Of a DNA stretch of 64,000 nucleotides, positions 13,601 to 25,741 are shown piece after piece; within the stretch, counting starts at the first letter, position 1; every line of letters starts with the position of its first letter. A program made the translations under genes and the position numbers. This DNA is from Rhypophila decipiens (lineage: Eukaryota; Ascomycota; Sordariomycetes; Sordariales; Naviculisporaceae). The DNA lies in assembly GCA_033297075.1 (NCBI GenBank), contig MU858211.1, positions 1 through 64,000 on the forward strand, in the 5' to 3' direction. The notes beneath the pieces were generated by a model. That model saw only the letters and a program-made list of their open reading frames with translations, ran no database searches and had not been told where the DNA came from.

Positions 13601-14284
13601 GCTACCAGATCCACCGGTTCAGACAACAGAAGATGTCCGATGCATGTGCCTTGCTCGGTGCCGTTCCAGACCCCTGAAAACAACAGAACGGACCCAAGCC
13701 ATCCCCCTCTTCTGTCGCTTACGGCGCAAGCACCGTCTTGATAACTGGTGATATCTGAAGTCTTTATGATCCCACTCGTGTCAGGTATGCTTGCCCCTTG
13801 GCGTAGTTTACCCCGGAAACGATCTGCCCCAGGATATAGTCCAATATGCAGGCACTGGGAGGCATGAAAGATAGAATTTCGTCAGATTGACAAGCGGAGC
13901 ACGCGGGGAGCTGTCAAAGTTTAATTCTCACCGAGAAACGGAGATACGTTGACCGGTAGCCACTTTGCGGATCGGGTGTCTTACCGGTGGCATCTGATCT
14001 CTGGCCAATGAGGGGACGAGTGCCGGACCGGAGCCGGTAAGGAAGGAAGCTTCTCCTTCTCACAACAAGAACTTGCTCATAAATGACCCATCTCGATCGA
14101 TCTTTTAAGCTCCTCCACTCCTCTACTTCTTTCACTCAACAACTACCGATCCTTCCAGTGCAAGCACTTCACACACTCTCCTGCCAATTGAAAGCACAGA
14201 AAGTCATTGTCCCTTGTCCTTCATTCCCCAACCGTGCAACACACCCTCAGTCGACAACATCGTCAAACCACCATCACCGTCATC
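10663..14284. promoter_or_regulatory. Shared divergent promoter region of the PKS and the PLP enzyme
   Basis: This 3.6 kb stretch lies head-to-head between the PKS (minus) and the oxoamine-synthase-like gene (plus). It has no convincing gene; the 164-codon minus-strand frame at 10804-11298 is low in complexity and looks like PKS leader sequence. CTGGCCAAT followed about 30 bp later by CCGGTAA occurs at 11582-11618 and again at 14001-14040, and a further TTACCGG lies at 13981-13987. The CCAAT cores could bind the CCAAT complex. A CT-rich run (about 14105-14135) precedes the plus-strand ATG, as is common in fungal promoters. Confidence 0.6.
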
Positions 14285-15974
14285 ATGGGTTCGACAGGCA
14301 AGGAAGTCGACACTTTGCTCACCCAGGGCTTGAAAACCCGCCTCAAGATCCAACAGCTTCAGCCTCAAGGCAAGGCAAACGCCAAGAACCAGCAAACTTC
14401 TCAGTCGCCTCTTTCCACATTCGCCCGAAACCTCCAGGGTGCTTTGGACCAGCGGTCGTCGGTCAAGTCCCTGCGGACTTTTGTTGCAGGTGAATTCGAG
14501 GACCCCGGTGAGCTCGCCCTTGTCGACTTCTCCTCCAACAACATCCTGTCTTGGAATGAAACCTCCCTTCTCCGGGATGAGTTTTACGCACAACTCGCCA
14601 GCCACCCCAAGTTCACCGTCGGATCTGGTGGTACCCGTCTCATGGATGGAAACTACACCTATCTTGAGACTACCGAGAACGAGATTGCCGCATTCCACAA
14701 GGCCGAGACCGGCCTGATCATGAACAGCGGCTACGAGGCCAATGTTGCCATCTGGGGTTCCATTCCCCGCCCGGGAGATATCATGGTCCACGACTCACTT
14801 GTCCACTCTTCCACCCATGAGGGTATGGCTCGCAGTCTCTCGGTGAACAAAATCGAGTTTAAGCACGGCAACATGGAGAGCTACAAGCAAGTCTTGACCC
14901 AGATCTTGGACGAGTTTCCTCTGGTCAAACAGGGCAAAAGATCGGTCCTTGTGGCAATTGAGAGTGTGTACAGCATGGACGGCGATGTCTGTCCCTTGAA
15001 AGACATGATTGACTTTGCGGATGAGCTCTACACTCACAAGAATGTCGAGTTTGTGGTCGATGAGGCGCATTCCTCGGGCCTGTTTGGACCAGGAGGCGCC
15101 GGCTTGGTTGTGGCGCTGGGGCTCGAGAAAAGATGTGCTGTGCGTATTCACACATTCGGCAAGTCGGTTGGCGCCAGCGGTGGTAGGTTCAACCTCTGAC
15201 ATCCTTTGGACTTCTTCGCCCTGTACTGACATGATCTTGGTGGGTAGCGATCGTTTTGGGCAATGAGGCAATCAGATCAGCACTGATCAACTTCAATCCT
15301 CAAACTATTTTCAGCACAGCTCCGTCCTTCCCTATGGTCGCTGGAATCAAGGCCGGATATAACCTCATCATGAGCGAGAAGGGAGAGAAGGTATGTTCAC
15401 TTTTTCTTTTCTTTTTGGACTTGTTTGGCGAGCTCCCACTAACACGTATAGCCACGCTCGCCAGGCCCGAAACGATCTCCAACACGTCGCCCGAATGATC
15501 TTCTCGGAGCTGACATCTCACCCCAACTGGCCTCTTGTTCTGGAGGAAGGCCTCCTCTCTGTTCCACTTGCTGGCGATGACCGGGACCCCGGGTACAATC
15601 CCGAATACGCAGAGTGGTGGGAGAGTCGCCCTTTCCTGACACACATTGTCACGCTGCGCCCCCGTCCCGAACACCTTTACTGGCTGTATTTCCACTGCCT
15701 TGATGCCGGATACCGTGTCTGGGCGATCGAGTACCCCATTGTCGAGCTCAACAAGGCACGTGTCACCATTCGACTCCACGCGAACAACACGGACGAGCAG
15801 GTCCGTGGCGTCGTTGCTGCCATCTATGACTGGGTCGACGAGGTACGTGCCCTTGAGCATAAGCAGAAAAAGAGCGGGGAGAGTGGAAAAGGAGATGTCA
15901 AGGTCACAAAGTCCGCGAAGAGGGTCTATGACTGGATGAGAAGTGAAGGACTGGATGGCTTTGGAATGCCTTAA
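14285..15974 (+). CDS. PLP-dependent alpha-oxoamine synthase family enzyme (class I/II aminotransferase fold)
   Basis: Three exons (14285-15182, 15248-15390, 15465-15974) give 516 residues. The ATG at 14285 was chosen for its context; the frame runs upstream, but the similarity starts after it. Landmarks match the 8-amino-7-oxononanoate, 5-aminolevulinate and serine palmitoyltransferase group: DFSSNN near the start, GSGGTRLMDGN, FHKAETGLIMNSGYEAN, a PLP-stacking His in LVHSS, ESVYSMDGD, DEAHSSG, and the Schiff-base Lys293 in HTFGKSVGASG. Family members condense an acyl thioester with an amino acid and lose CO2. Paired with a PKS lacking a release domain, it is inferred to offload the chain as an alpha-amino ketone. 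The amino acid used is unknown. The second intron was set at the CAG acceptor ending at 15464, because the TAG at 15450-15451 breaks the frame. Confidence 0.93.
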
Positions 15975-18421
15975 GGTGAAGGAATTCCGGGAGCGGACAG
16001 AATTTGTCATCGGGATCTGAATGGCATTTCCACGGCATAGTCCATTCGCATCTCAGCACAACGGAACATCACAGCATCTTGGAACCAGACACTCTCACTA
16101 CTTGACGTCTAACCTGACGCATATCTTACAGCAACGCTGTTTCCTTTTTGGAAGTCGACCTTTCCACTCTGCAATAAGGAAGGTATCGACCGGCTTCTTT
16201 CTGCCACATCAAGCAGCCAAACAGACTCTCACGATTTACTTCTCTGTATTTTTATTCAGAGCGATGGCTGGTCTCATTTTGGGAGGTTGCCCTGGGAGCG
16301 TAGTTATCGATTCTCTAGTCACCAATTGACCTGTCTGTTCTTTCAATATTCGAGTGTGTAATGTGTGTTCTGCTGTTTTGCACATGTGTAGTGCCCAAAG
16401 TGGTGATAGATCGGCGATAAACTCATGGGGATGTAAGTTGGCGATTCTGATTGGGCCGTAGAATGAATGGTCATTGGGACAGTCTGACAGATGTACCGCT
16501 TTCCCTGTCCCTTCCAGTAAGAAGAGCAGTTTGTTGGCTTTAGCGTCTGTTGGTTAACTGACAGTATATCTCAATGCCAAGCGCAATGGAAGCGGATTCT
16601 CTTACGCAACTGGGTTTTCATGACCTTTGGTAGCGAATCTGGTGAACTAGGTAACGAGTGTAGAGTGCGGACTTTTTGGTCCGAAGGATGTACTGACGAG
16701 CGCAACTTATTACAGCACTCTATCCAAACATATGTGTACCTTATGTATGTATACACCAAAGGGAAACAAGGTAGTGTACCAGTGTCCCAGCTTTTAAGTC
16801 TGGATTTATTACGGCACAGGACCGAGACCGAGCACAGATCAGACCCCCAGGGCAAAGAAAAACGTGGCATGAGGCAGGACAGGACATGTCGAATCCACGC
16901 CACATCTTGCAGATCCCTCATCCGTCGAGATAGGCGATGACCCTTGTTTGTCTTGGTTGAACGTCTAGATGTGCAGTACACCCGCTTCGTGCTCTGATTG
17001 ACGGGGACATATTTGTCCATCCATTACTTGTTGGGTGCAGATACCTGTCTGTGAATCTTGGTGTATATGCAGGCCGTACGGGGCAGGGTAGCACCACAGC
17101 GGTTAATTACCTCACTGGGCGAAAAGTGTCACGCCCACTGGCACTCTATCCTGCGGGACGGGACCAGCTGTGCCACCACTGCATGCCGTTCACACTTTAG
17201 GGAGCAAGGGATGTAAGTACGACGGATGCGGACACTTATTCCGACCTATTAGACGCCGGCGGTGGACGGGCGGGCCGTTGAAGTTTGCTGTTTTGGTCTG
17301 GGCTGGGCGTCGTGGTTCACGAACCAAGATAGCGCGGGTTGGCGGCGAGGAAACGCTCCTACATACGTGAGATACTACGCTGCGAACTTATGAGATATCT
17401 GCAGGCTTATTCTCTCTAGGTGGCCTCGGTATGTGAAGTGAGGTGCAGCGGGTCGAATACCACTGCGTCGGTGGCTGAGGTAGGAACTACACCTGCATGT
17501 AATTTAATTAACTCGAAATCGCGACTTCCAGGTTGCCATTCGGGGACCTTGAGCACGTTGGCGAGATATCCTCAGGTGCCCGAAATAGGTATCATTTGCC
17601 TTGAGTACGGGCTTGACCAGCTTTTTTCGGGCTCTTGTAGCCAATTTATCGAGGGCTGAAGCCCGAATGTCAGTGCATGGCGTGAGCAAGAGATCAGTAC
17701 GATGAACAGGGGTGAGCCACCATGGTGATAAATTGCCGACCTTTTGAGTTGTGTCGATGGATCATCAGAGGAAGGGACGATTGCGATGATAGCCGTTGTC
17801 GATCCAAGTGAAAATCGTTGTCCTTTTGTGTGAATGACTCATCCGCGTAAGTGACAATTGCGATGATAGGGATGGTAGCTCAAAGTGAGAATCGACGCCC
17901 GTGGTCATTTGTAGTCATAACAATAGAGCTGATGTCTTGTCCTTTCTTTTGAACTGCCATCAGTGATTGCCATGATTGATGCCAACAAATTGTTTGTTAC
18001 ACCGCAGCGTGCCCAGAATGATTGGCCAACGTTATTCTCACAGTCGGTATCTGATGGGGCATGGTAAAGAGCTTCGGTAATATCGGGGTCCGTGGTCGGT
18101 GGGAAAAGCGTAACATCGCCCTTGGTGAACCAAATTTTTGCCCTCTTGTGCTCACCAAACGGGTTGCCACGTACTGCGTGCGTACTTTGGGTTCAATGCT
18201 TCTTTCTCGTGGAACAATTGGGATAAAGATTGCCGTGATGGTTTCTCAAAAGCTGGGGTGCTTGGATGGCACAGTAATGGATTTCGAAAAATATTGGTAT
18301 TGACAGTTCTTGAGGGAAAGAGGTGAAAACTATGGACAATATCCTCGTATATTCAACCGGGTCCGACATATGTACATGATCTAAATGCAAACAGAACCAT
18401 CTCTCCAGATGATGTATGATG
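15975..18421. other. Intergenic, imperfect direct repeat only
   Basis: 2.4 kb with no convincing gene. The longest frame (16571-17020, minus) has no motif and ordinary shadow-ORF composition. An imperfect direct repeat sits at 17776-17821 and 17852-17899 (shared core TTGCGATGATAG, then AGTGAAAATCG or AGTGAGAATCG). Confidence 0.5.
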
Positions 18422-19909
18422 TTATACTAAATCGCTTCCCGTTACTTTCCTGTCCTCGGCATCAAAGGGTCTGTCAGTCTCGTAGAGTTTAAAGTCCCGT
18501 TCACTCTTTGACGTGCTTGGCGTGGTTGTGTAACTGTCCGAAGATGTGCTGCTGTCCCTTTTCAAATCTGCCAGCTTGGTGCCACCTGGTTGGGTTTCCT
18601 CAAGTTCGGGAATGGACCAGACACCACGGTATCGCTTCTTGGTCGCCTCCGGCCCCTGGCCCGGATGCGGGCATGTCGGCGCAGTTGAGTGCCGGGCCCC
18701 TGCCCTGCCGGTCCACCTCCTCGAACACGTGTCTGTGATTGTACGGGCCATGCTGATGAGTGACTCGGGCACGGGGATCTTCTTGACAACCAATGGTGTC
18801 GCGGGTAATGCGAGAATGAGAAATCCAAAGCCAAGTTCCAGTCCCGAGTATATTCCTACTAGGCTGATATAATATGTCATGTCAGGTTCCGTTAAGTTTC
18901 CGTTATTGTCCGGTTTGGGCATGAGAGGGGCAAGTCCAATCAGCCTCATTGCGCCAAACACGCAAACACTATGTTATCGGAGTCGTCAGGAAATGCGGTT
19001 TGCATTGTGTGCGGAGAGAAATGGACTTACATGATACCAGTAAGAAACAAGATGGAAATTCCCAGCTTCTTCTTCCAAGTGACGTTGCTGCTCATCCGCC
19101 AGACTCTCCAGTTCGGCAACGCAAGGATTGCCACGTCGGAAACCAAGTTGATTAGCGAGCCTGAGAAGTTGTTTGCTTCGATGTTTAGTCCGCAATTCGC
19201 GTCTGGGTCGTCGTATAGAACATCATATATCCTCCGAGACGGGGTACATTGAAACGCCTCGGCGAATGCGCCAACAACGTAAAAGATGATATTGCCCCAT
19301 ATCATGACCTGTATAACCCACCACATCCTATCGCGGCCGGCTGGACAGAAGAGATACATCCAGTCGACAAGGATTGCGGATTTCAGACAGATCATGCATG
19401 GGGCGTAGATGATGCAGAGCATATGCACATACTGTGTGTTTCGTGTGCGGTTAGATTTGCACTGAACCATGAAGATCAAATCCATAACCGTTGCTTACCT
19501 CGAGGAGTTTGTTCAAATCTCCAACAGTATAATTCCACTGATGGCAGGGGAGGCCCCTTTGAGCTGCACCTAGCCAAAGGACGATACTGAAGGCCATGTA
19601 TTGCATCTGTTTGTTTTTGGAGCAACGAGAATCAGTCTCTGTAACATCTCGAATACCATGAAATTTGTTCATAACACTCACCCAAGCAAGAACCAGTAAC
19701 CCATCCGGAACTCCAAGTTTCTTCCTCATGTAGCTGGAGCTGAGCCGAACGATGAGCGATAGCGTGGAGATGATGGTTCCCGAGATGACGACGGCGTATC
19801 CCAGAGAGTGATCACTGCACTCGGCCGGGTTGAAAAGATTACCTCCTGCATCCTCCGGTTTGAGAGCTTGGTCTCCAAGATTCATTCCAATGAAGTAGCT
19901 GTTATTCAT
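18422..19909 (-). CDS. Fungal rhodopsin-fold integral membrane protein
   Basis: Four exons (19909-19682, 19606-19499, 19431-19031, 18968-18422) give about 427 residues. The ATG at 19909 was chosen because the frame upstream has only a TTG. The protein has about seven hydrophobic segments, with the family hallmarks of a Cys-rich loop before the central helices (GLPCHQWNYTVGDLNKLLE), an IFYVVGAFAEAFQCTP helix, and NLVSDVAILALPNWRVW. This matches the large fungal 'rhodopsin domain' family (PF20684 as I recall it), whose function is mostly unknown and which often occurs near secondary-metabolite genes. The C-terminal 130 residues are cytosolic-looking, rich in Ser/Thr and charged residues. It lies tail-to-tail with the PLP enzyme gene. 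A role as sensor or receptor is only a guess. Confidence 0.88.
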
Positions 19910-20731
19910 TGCTGTTGGTATTCTGGAGGCGGAAGTATTTACCAGCGAGGGATCTGCAGTCTGTAATAGAATTACCAAGGGTCTTGCACCTGATCCCTTG
20001 TGTTCAATGTTTCAAAGGTCAACCACATTTCGGGGTCGGTGTCAGCGGCACCAGCCAGGGTATTATGTGACTCGAGAATGCTCTTATCCTTACGGCCGAC
20101 TGTCACTAAGGACCCATTCAACACTGGATGGATCAAGCAAGTCCCCGCACACGTACTTGTTCAGAGCTGCCCCCTTCCCGCGGTACATGTACCATTCAGT
20201 CTGAAGTCCACCGTACCACAGACCATCGGGTGCCACTCTTGTCCTATTCCTCCCACTAGCTGACAGGCCTGTGGTTCTCTGTCCGAATAACCGCTGTGCG
20301 TGCAGGACTCGCTGTAACGGTAATAAATGAGCTGGCTGGTGCCCAATTTACGACCCTCGCGACTGTCGCCCTCTCCCACAGTGGAGCAAGCGAGCATACC
20401 TTCTAGAAGGTCAGCGCGCCCTCCTTCTGTCGCAATTGCTACGGTGCGGAATGCGAGCTCCTGCACAAGTACACCACATGGCTTACTACGCCTAGCCGGA
20501 GAACCATCTTATCTCTTCGTCGTTAATAACACTGATAATAGTATTATTTCCTGTCGCGAGTCAGGAAAGGATTTTTGTCGGTCAAGACGCATTCAATCCC
20601 GATCGAATGCCACCCTCGCCCGACATCGAATCAGGTTCAGCACACTTGGCACCAATACCACCAAGCTCGGTAATTGAGTGCCTTTCTTTGACATCCTTCA
20701 TCTCGGCCAAAAATTACAAACCAAGCCCACT
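19910..20731. other. Divergent intergenic region, no gene recognised
   Basis: About 0.8 kb between the rhodopsin-fold gene (minus) and a GNAT gene (plus). No supported gene; short frames here are shadows. It presumably holds both promoters. Confidence 0.5.
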
Positions 20732-21581
20732 ATGGAGGAGACCACACCGAGAGAGTCACGAAAGATCACATGCGGAGGCAAAGGTACTCCAAATACCAAA
20801 AACACCCAACCCTTCCAAGTAGTGAAAGAGATAACTCAACTGACCAGAGGAAAATCAGAATACATTGAACGATGTGTCGAGATCCTCACAAGATTATTTG
20901 TCGATGATCCAGTGATGATGTGGCTCATGTGCGACACCGGTGCCCCTGGATCCCAAGAGATGCACCGGGCCCGCTACGGGTTCTTCTCGGCAATCTTCCG
21001 TGCAGCTGCAATGAACAAGGGCCGCTTCATAGAAATCAACGATTTCGCAAGCTGCGCCCTAGTCATGCCCCCCGGTGAAAAGGCCGACAACCCCTGGACG
21101 ATGATCCAAGCGGGCATCATTCCTGCCTTGTGGACCGTGGGCTTTGGAGGTATGAAGGTATGTTGGCCAGCTTCCCACGACTATCTCAACATCAAGTTCA
21201 GCCCTCGCAAAATCAGCTAACAAAACTCAGCGCGTCCTATTCGAATACGCCGACACATGCCATCACATGCTGCCCAAAGTCTTCAACACAGAAGAGCAGC
21301 AAAACCACTGGTACATCATCATCATCGGAACAGAGTTAGACCGTCGTCGCAAGGGCCTGGCGAGCGACATACTGGGCTACATCAAAGACCTGGCCAGAAA
21401 AGATGGCAGACCCGTCTGGATCGAATCCACGACCGAGACATCGCGGGATTTGTACGTCAAGAACGGCTTCACGGAGCTCGATGACGTAGTCGTCCTTGGC
21501 CAGGGCAAGGTCGGTTCGGATGGAATCCCGAAGAAGAATGGGGAGGGCGTCACGATACGTTGTTTGTACTGGAGACCCTAG
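20732..21581 (+). CDS. GNAT-family N-acetyltransferase
   Basis: Two exons (20732-21157, 21231-21581) give 258 residues. The ATG at 20732 is the first in frame. The C-terminal half carries the acetyl-CoA-binding motif A of the GNAT fold: a beta strand HWYIIIIGT, then ELDRRRKGLASDIL (R-x-x-G-x-A pyrophosphate loop) and a following helix. Next come the motif B strand VWIEST and a helix ending LYVKNGF. Such proteins transfer an acetyl group from acetyl-CoA to an amine. It lies between the rhodopsin-fold gene and the P450, so amine acetylation of a pathway product is possible, but general detoxification is equally likely. Confidence 0.87.
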
Positions 21582-22884
21582 TAGGGAGATCAATTGCAGG
21601 ACAAGGGGCGGATATGTACAATACGGGAGATGAGGAGTTTTTAAAGGGCTTAGATACCGTTTTTTATGTACACCAAAGCCGTGTGTTGGTTCGAAAGTGG
21701 GCTAAGCATTAGGAGCTTCCCAATTCTTGAATTACACGTAGCATATGTAGAACAGAAAATAAAGTCATCTCTCGTTGAAACCGTGGTCGTTAGCAACATG
21801 CAGGCACTGGGCAGCAGGAGGTATGCTTTTATGTCGAGGAAGTCTAACCGGACGTATTGGAATTTTAATGCGTCGGTGCCCAAAGAAATTAAATTCGAAA
21901 GTCTGGGGGTTAGGGTTGTGTGAGACGGGCTGTAGGTTGAAAGTAGCGATCATAATAGTGCGGTTAGATCCCCTGTTTACGTTAAGAAAAAATCGTGCTA
22001 CAGCTGGCCGATTAACGACACAGATGTTGAAGTCGGATGAGAAGCCGACTGGTCCACTCAGCCCAAACTTGCTTTCCACAGTAGGGCCCGGGCCGTGGTT
22101 CACGTGTACTTGCCTCCAAGCAGTACTTTGGGATAGATACAGCTTAGGACCGTGATTGGTTGCGGAAAAGGCATCTTTCAGTACCAGTAGATAAGAACTT
22201 CTTTTCGGTCTCCATTTCCTCTTGAGGCTTGTAAGCATCATTTTGCCGTCATTGTGCATTTTGTGTAGCCATCCGGCATCATCTAAGCCGTGATCGTGCA
22301 ACACTGCACACCGGTTTGCGACCGTGGAGGCTGCAGTAGACTGTCGTGGAAGCTCCATGCCGCCGACTTATGGAGATCATGCTATGCATACTGCTAGTGT
22401 GGAAGACTAGCATCCCAAGGATCAAAGAGGAATTTAAATCCGTCTCGGCCTGGTGACCGGCATCTTGTATTGAAACAGGTCTGGCTCCTCCCTGCCGAGA
22501 CTGAAGATAGGATCCTCCAGTTGGTGGCGTCCTTGCAGGTTGTTGGTTTGTCTAGTTGGGCAGGACAGCATCATGATTTGCCTGGCGAGGATATTCCACT
22601 GCACAACTTCCAATAAAACCTGCAAGCTAGACCCTGATTACTGGGATCATGGGCTTCGGATCGAGTTGACGTGCATATGCCATCTGACAATACCATAGGA
22701 AGCGTACGGGGTTACGAGTTTGACAAACTGTGAAGGCATTCCTCACGTAGTCATCTATCTCCCTGGTATCGCAGACGTATGGTTTTTAGTGACCCATATC
22801 TCTCTCCATCCCGGCTTGAAGAAGTTCGTCGTCAAGGAACCCAAGGCATCTTTCACCACCACTATACTCTATATGTGTCTCAAG
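21582..22884. other. Intergenic, no gene recognised
   Basis: 1.3 kb between the GNAT and P450 genes. Frames on both strands (for example 21765-22358, minus) lack motifs and splice support. It should hold the P450 promoter. Confidence 0.5.
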
Positions 22885-24714
22885 ATGGTAACATTGAACC
22901 CGCAAGACCTTCTGCTCGTCTTCGGCGGAACGGTGAGTCCAAGAACACTTTATCACCGATGAATGCCACGGTCAGCAACTGACGTTTGCCAAACAGACTA
23001 TCCTGTGGCTGATCGGAATTGTCTTCTGGCGTCGATGGCTGCATCCGCTGTCGAAATATCCAGGGCCGTTTCTGTATACTGTCAGCAGTGTTCCGAACGT
23101 CATTCGACTGCTCGGCGGAAAACATCACATCATAATCAGGAAGCTGCATGAGCAATATGGTAAATCTACTTCGGCACATCAATATTTTTAGCAACTTGAA
23201 TTCTACAAGCTATGCTGACTCGGTTTCCGCAGGACCCGTTGTTAGGGTTTCTCCGAACGAGCTTAGCTTCTGCGGTGCCGACGCCTGGGAGGACATTTAC
23301 GGCTTCAGGGTACTAACGCTGTCTTATCATCAAGTGTTTCCAGCCCCAGCTGACAGGAAATCAGACTTACGACCAACCCATGCAAAAAGATCCCATCTGG
23401 GTCGGAGCCCTAAACGCCAAGCTTGACGCATTACCCCTGACCTACGCCACCCGGGAGGACCACGCCCGACAACGACGAGCCTTTTCACACCCCTTTAGCA
23501 ACTCGTCCTGCATCCAACAACAGCCCCTGATCCAAGCCCAAATCGACAAGTTCATCGCCAGGCTCAGCGAACTAGCGAACGTCAACCAACCCGTAAACCT
23601 AACCAACTGGTTCTCTTTCCTCGCCCTCGACATCATCGGCGACCTTTGTTTTAACGCCCCTTTTGGTTGTCTAGACGACGGCAAGGATACAAAATGGTGC
23701 AAAAACCTCGACGACGCAAAACGCTACGGCGTCTACGAGATGTGCACGCGTCGCGTCGCAGGTCCTCATACCTGGTTACAAAAGCAGCTCTCCCACTGGC
23801 TGGTCCCCCAACGGTACAAAGACGGCGTACAGAAGCATTTTCTCCACAGCAAAGAAAAGGTCACGGCCCGTCTAAAAGACACTGAGACCGATCACAAGGA
23901 CTTTATCTACTACGTCCTCCGAAACAACGAGTCCAAGCGCCTGCTGAGCACGACTGAGATCCTGCTCAATTCGTCCTTGTTTATCGGCGCAGGGAGCGAT
24001 ACCACGTCGTCTGTGCTCGCCTCGGGGACGTATATCCTTGTGACCCATCCACACGTCTACTCAACCCTGGCAGCCGAGATTCGGGAAGCTTGCCCAACTC
24101 CCGAGTCCATCACCATCGCGAATATCAAATCTCTCCCCTACTTGTCTGCTTTCTTATCAGAGACAATGAGACTCTACACCCCAATCACAACGGGCAATCT
24201 GCGGGCTGTCCCAAGCCCGCTTCCCACGCCTTCCTCCTTCTCCGGCAAGAAAGGAAGCCCAGCCATAGAGTCCGCAACTCCAAGTGCTGGTGATTTCGGT
24301 GGGACATACATCGACACCCACGGCCCCATCCCGCCCGGAACCACAGTCTCAGTACACCATTACACCTCGACCCGATCGCTCCTGAACTGGACCCGCCCCA
24401 ACGAGTTTCTCCCCGAACGATGGCTCAGTCCAGGGAACTTCCCAAATGACAAAAGACACGCCTCGCAACCATTCATGCTCGGTCCAAGAGGTTGTATTGG
24501 CAAGAATCTGAGTTATATCGAGCAGAGAATGGTGTTTTGCAATCTTCTTTGTCATTTTGATTTTGAGTTCCTGGGCGGATCAGAGCAACTTGGGGCGCCG
24601 CGATGGGGACTGAATGAAGCGGGCGACTGGAAAGATATTCTGGGCTTTATGGCGTGGGAGCAGCCCGAGTTGTGGGTTAAGTTGGTTAAGAGGGATTTTG
24701 GAGGTTCCACGTGA
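22885..24714 (+). CDS. Cytochrome P450 monooxygenase
   Basis: Four exons (22885-22932, 22997-23159, 23233-23309, 23365-24714) give about 545 residues; an in-frame ATG four codons upstream (22873) is also possible. An N-terminal membrane anchor (LLLVFGGTILWLIGIVFW) is followed by a basic patch and a KYPGPFLYT proline hinge. Core motifs are all present: I-helix oxygen-binding AGSDTTSS, K-helix ExxR in SETMRLY, the PERW region (FLPERW), and the heme loop FMLGPRGCIGKN with Cys473 as thiolate ligand. It is a microsomal monooxygenase that would insert oxygen into a pathway intermediate; the substrate cannot be told. A Pro/Ser-rich insertion near residues 380-410 lies between the K-helix and the PERW region. 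Confidence 0.93.
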
Positions 24715-25222
24715 GGGTTTGACAATTATCGGGTTGGGTTTCTTTTCGGGTAGGACTTGATGTTGCTTTGGTCGCTAGGATCATTGATTGAACGAAAGTG
24801 TGTCTGGGAGAAATGTACGTACAAGGTTCTTTGTGGTCTGGGATTGATCATTCATATATCAATGAGGCAAAGAACGCTATCAGGAATGTCATTGCTTCTC
24901 TTTTCACACTTTTAACCTACCTTGGAATGTACCAAAAGTCTTGGACTTCACTCTGGGTGATTGGTGAGTTTGCGGCTGTATATTTGTTCAAGAACTGAAA
25001 GCCGCTGTATTGCGTACACGATCCGTGCGAAAGAACGTAAATATACCAACCGACCACAAGCAACCGATACCAAGACTCCACACATCCAAGCTCTTAACCA
25101 AGGCCAAGGCTGTCATGGTCCCTCATGGACATACCCAGCAGAACACATTCAGCGGGGATACACTGGCACTGCACTCAGCGCTGAAATGTCGTCTGAGTGT
25201 TCTGTCCGAACGTCATATCAAG
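24715..25222. other. Intergenic, convergent 3' ends
   Basis: About 0.5 kb between the P450 (plus) and a KP4-like gene (minus). Nothing recognisable in it beyond terminator sequence for both. Confidence 0.5.
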
Positions 25223-25741
25223 CTAGTTGCAAATACCCTCATCGCACTTGGGGTGTTCAACGTAGTTGAAGGTCAACTGGCCATATTTCACATCGTTGTC
25301 CTTCAACGGCGCGCTGCCGCAAACCCTGCATTTATGGTCGATGATGGCCTGTGCCAGCCGCTTGACTGTCCTGCCATCCATGCCGTCGATGCTCTGCACA
25401 AAGGCGCAGATTCCGCCGCCGATCTGCGGTGCTGTTTGCTCAAATATGTGGTTAGCAAAGCTTTCTAGAACGGTGAAAAAAATGAAATTTCCAGCGAACT
25501 TACTCCACGGGAGGGGAATTGGGACACCGGCCCGTGGGTCACACGCAATATGTTCGCCCGACTTGAAGAACTTGTTGTCGTCGATTCCGTTGATGCTGTT
25601 GCGCAGGTTTTCCGCCACCAATACATCCGTTCCGATCGAGCACATGCCGCTGCCGCGGCAGTTTATGCCGAGGCCTTGGGACGTGGCGGCGAGAAGACCC
25701 AGGACGAGGGCTGAGAGGTGGTGGGCTTGGAAAGGAAGCAT
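25223..25741 (-). CDS. KP4-like (killer toxin-like) secreted protein, copy 1
   Basis: Two exons (25741-25504, 25431-25223) give 148 residues. The 72-nt intron keeps the frame open if unspliced, but it has a GTAAGT donor, a TGCTAAC branch site and a CAG acceptor. A signal peptide (about residues 1-23) precedes the mature start LGINCRGSG, the hallmark of KP4-type proteins (PF09044). Eight cysteines follow, at the same relative places as in the divergent neighbour, with the conserved ICAFVQ, HKCRVCGS and QLTFNYV segments. The founding Ustilago virus protein blocks calcium channels in susceptible fungi. Fungal chromosomal homologues are secreted, with roles in antagonism or host interaction in only a few cases. 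Function here is inferred from the family only. Confidence 0.85.
   Translation of the reverse strand: MLPFQAHHLSALVLGLLAATSQGLGINCRGSGMCSIGTDVLVAENLRNSINGIDDNKFFKSGEHIACDPRAGVPIPLPWSKFAGNFIFFTVLESFANHIFEQTAPQIGGGICAFVQSIDGMDGRTVKRLAQAIIDHKCRVCGSAPLKDNDVKYGQLTFNYVEHPKCDEGICN

Noticed and set aside
15450..15451. TAG acceptor for the second intron of the PLP enzyme
   Set aside because: Using it breaks the frame; the CAG ending at 15464 keeps phase and joins conserved sequence.
16571..17020. 149-codon minus-strand frame after the PLP enzyme
   Set aside because: No domain, signal peptide or splice partner; composition typical of a chance frame.
21765..22358. 197-codon minus-strand frame between the GNAT and P450 genes
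   Set aside because: No family features; overlaps the probable P450 promoter.
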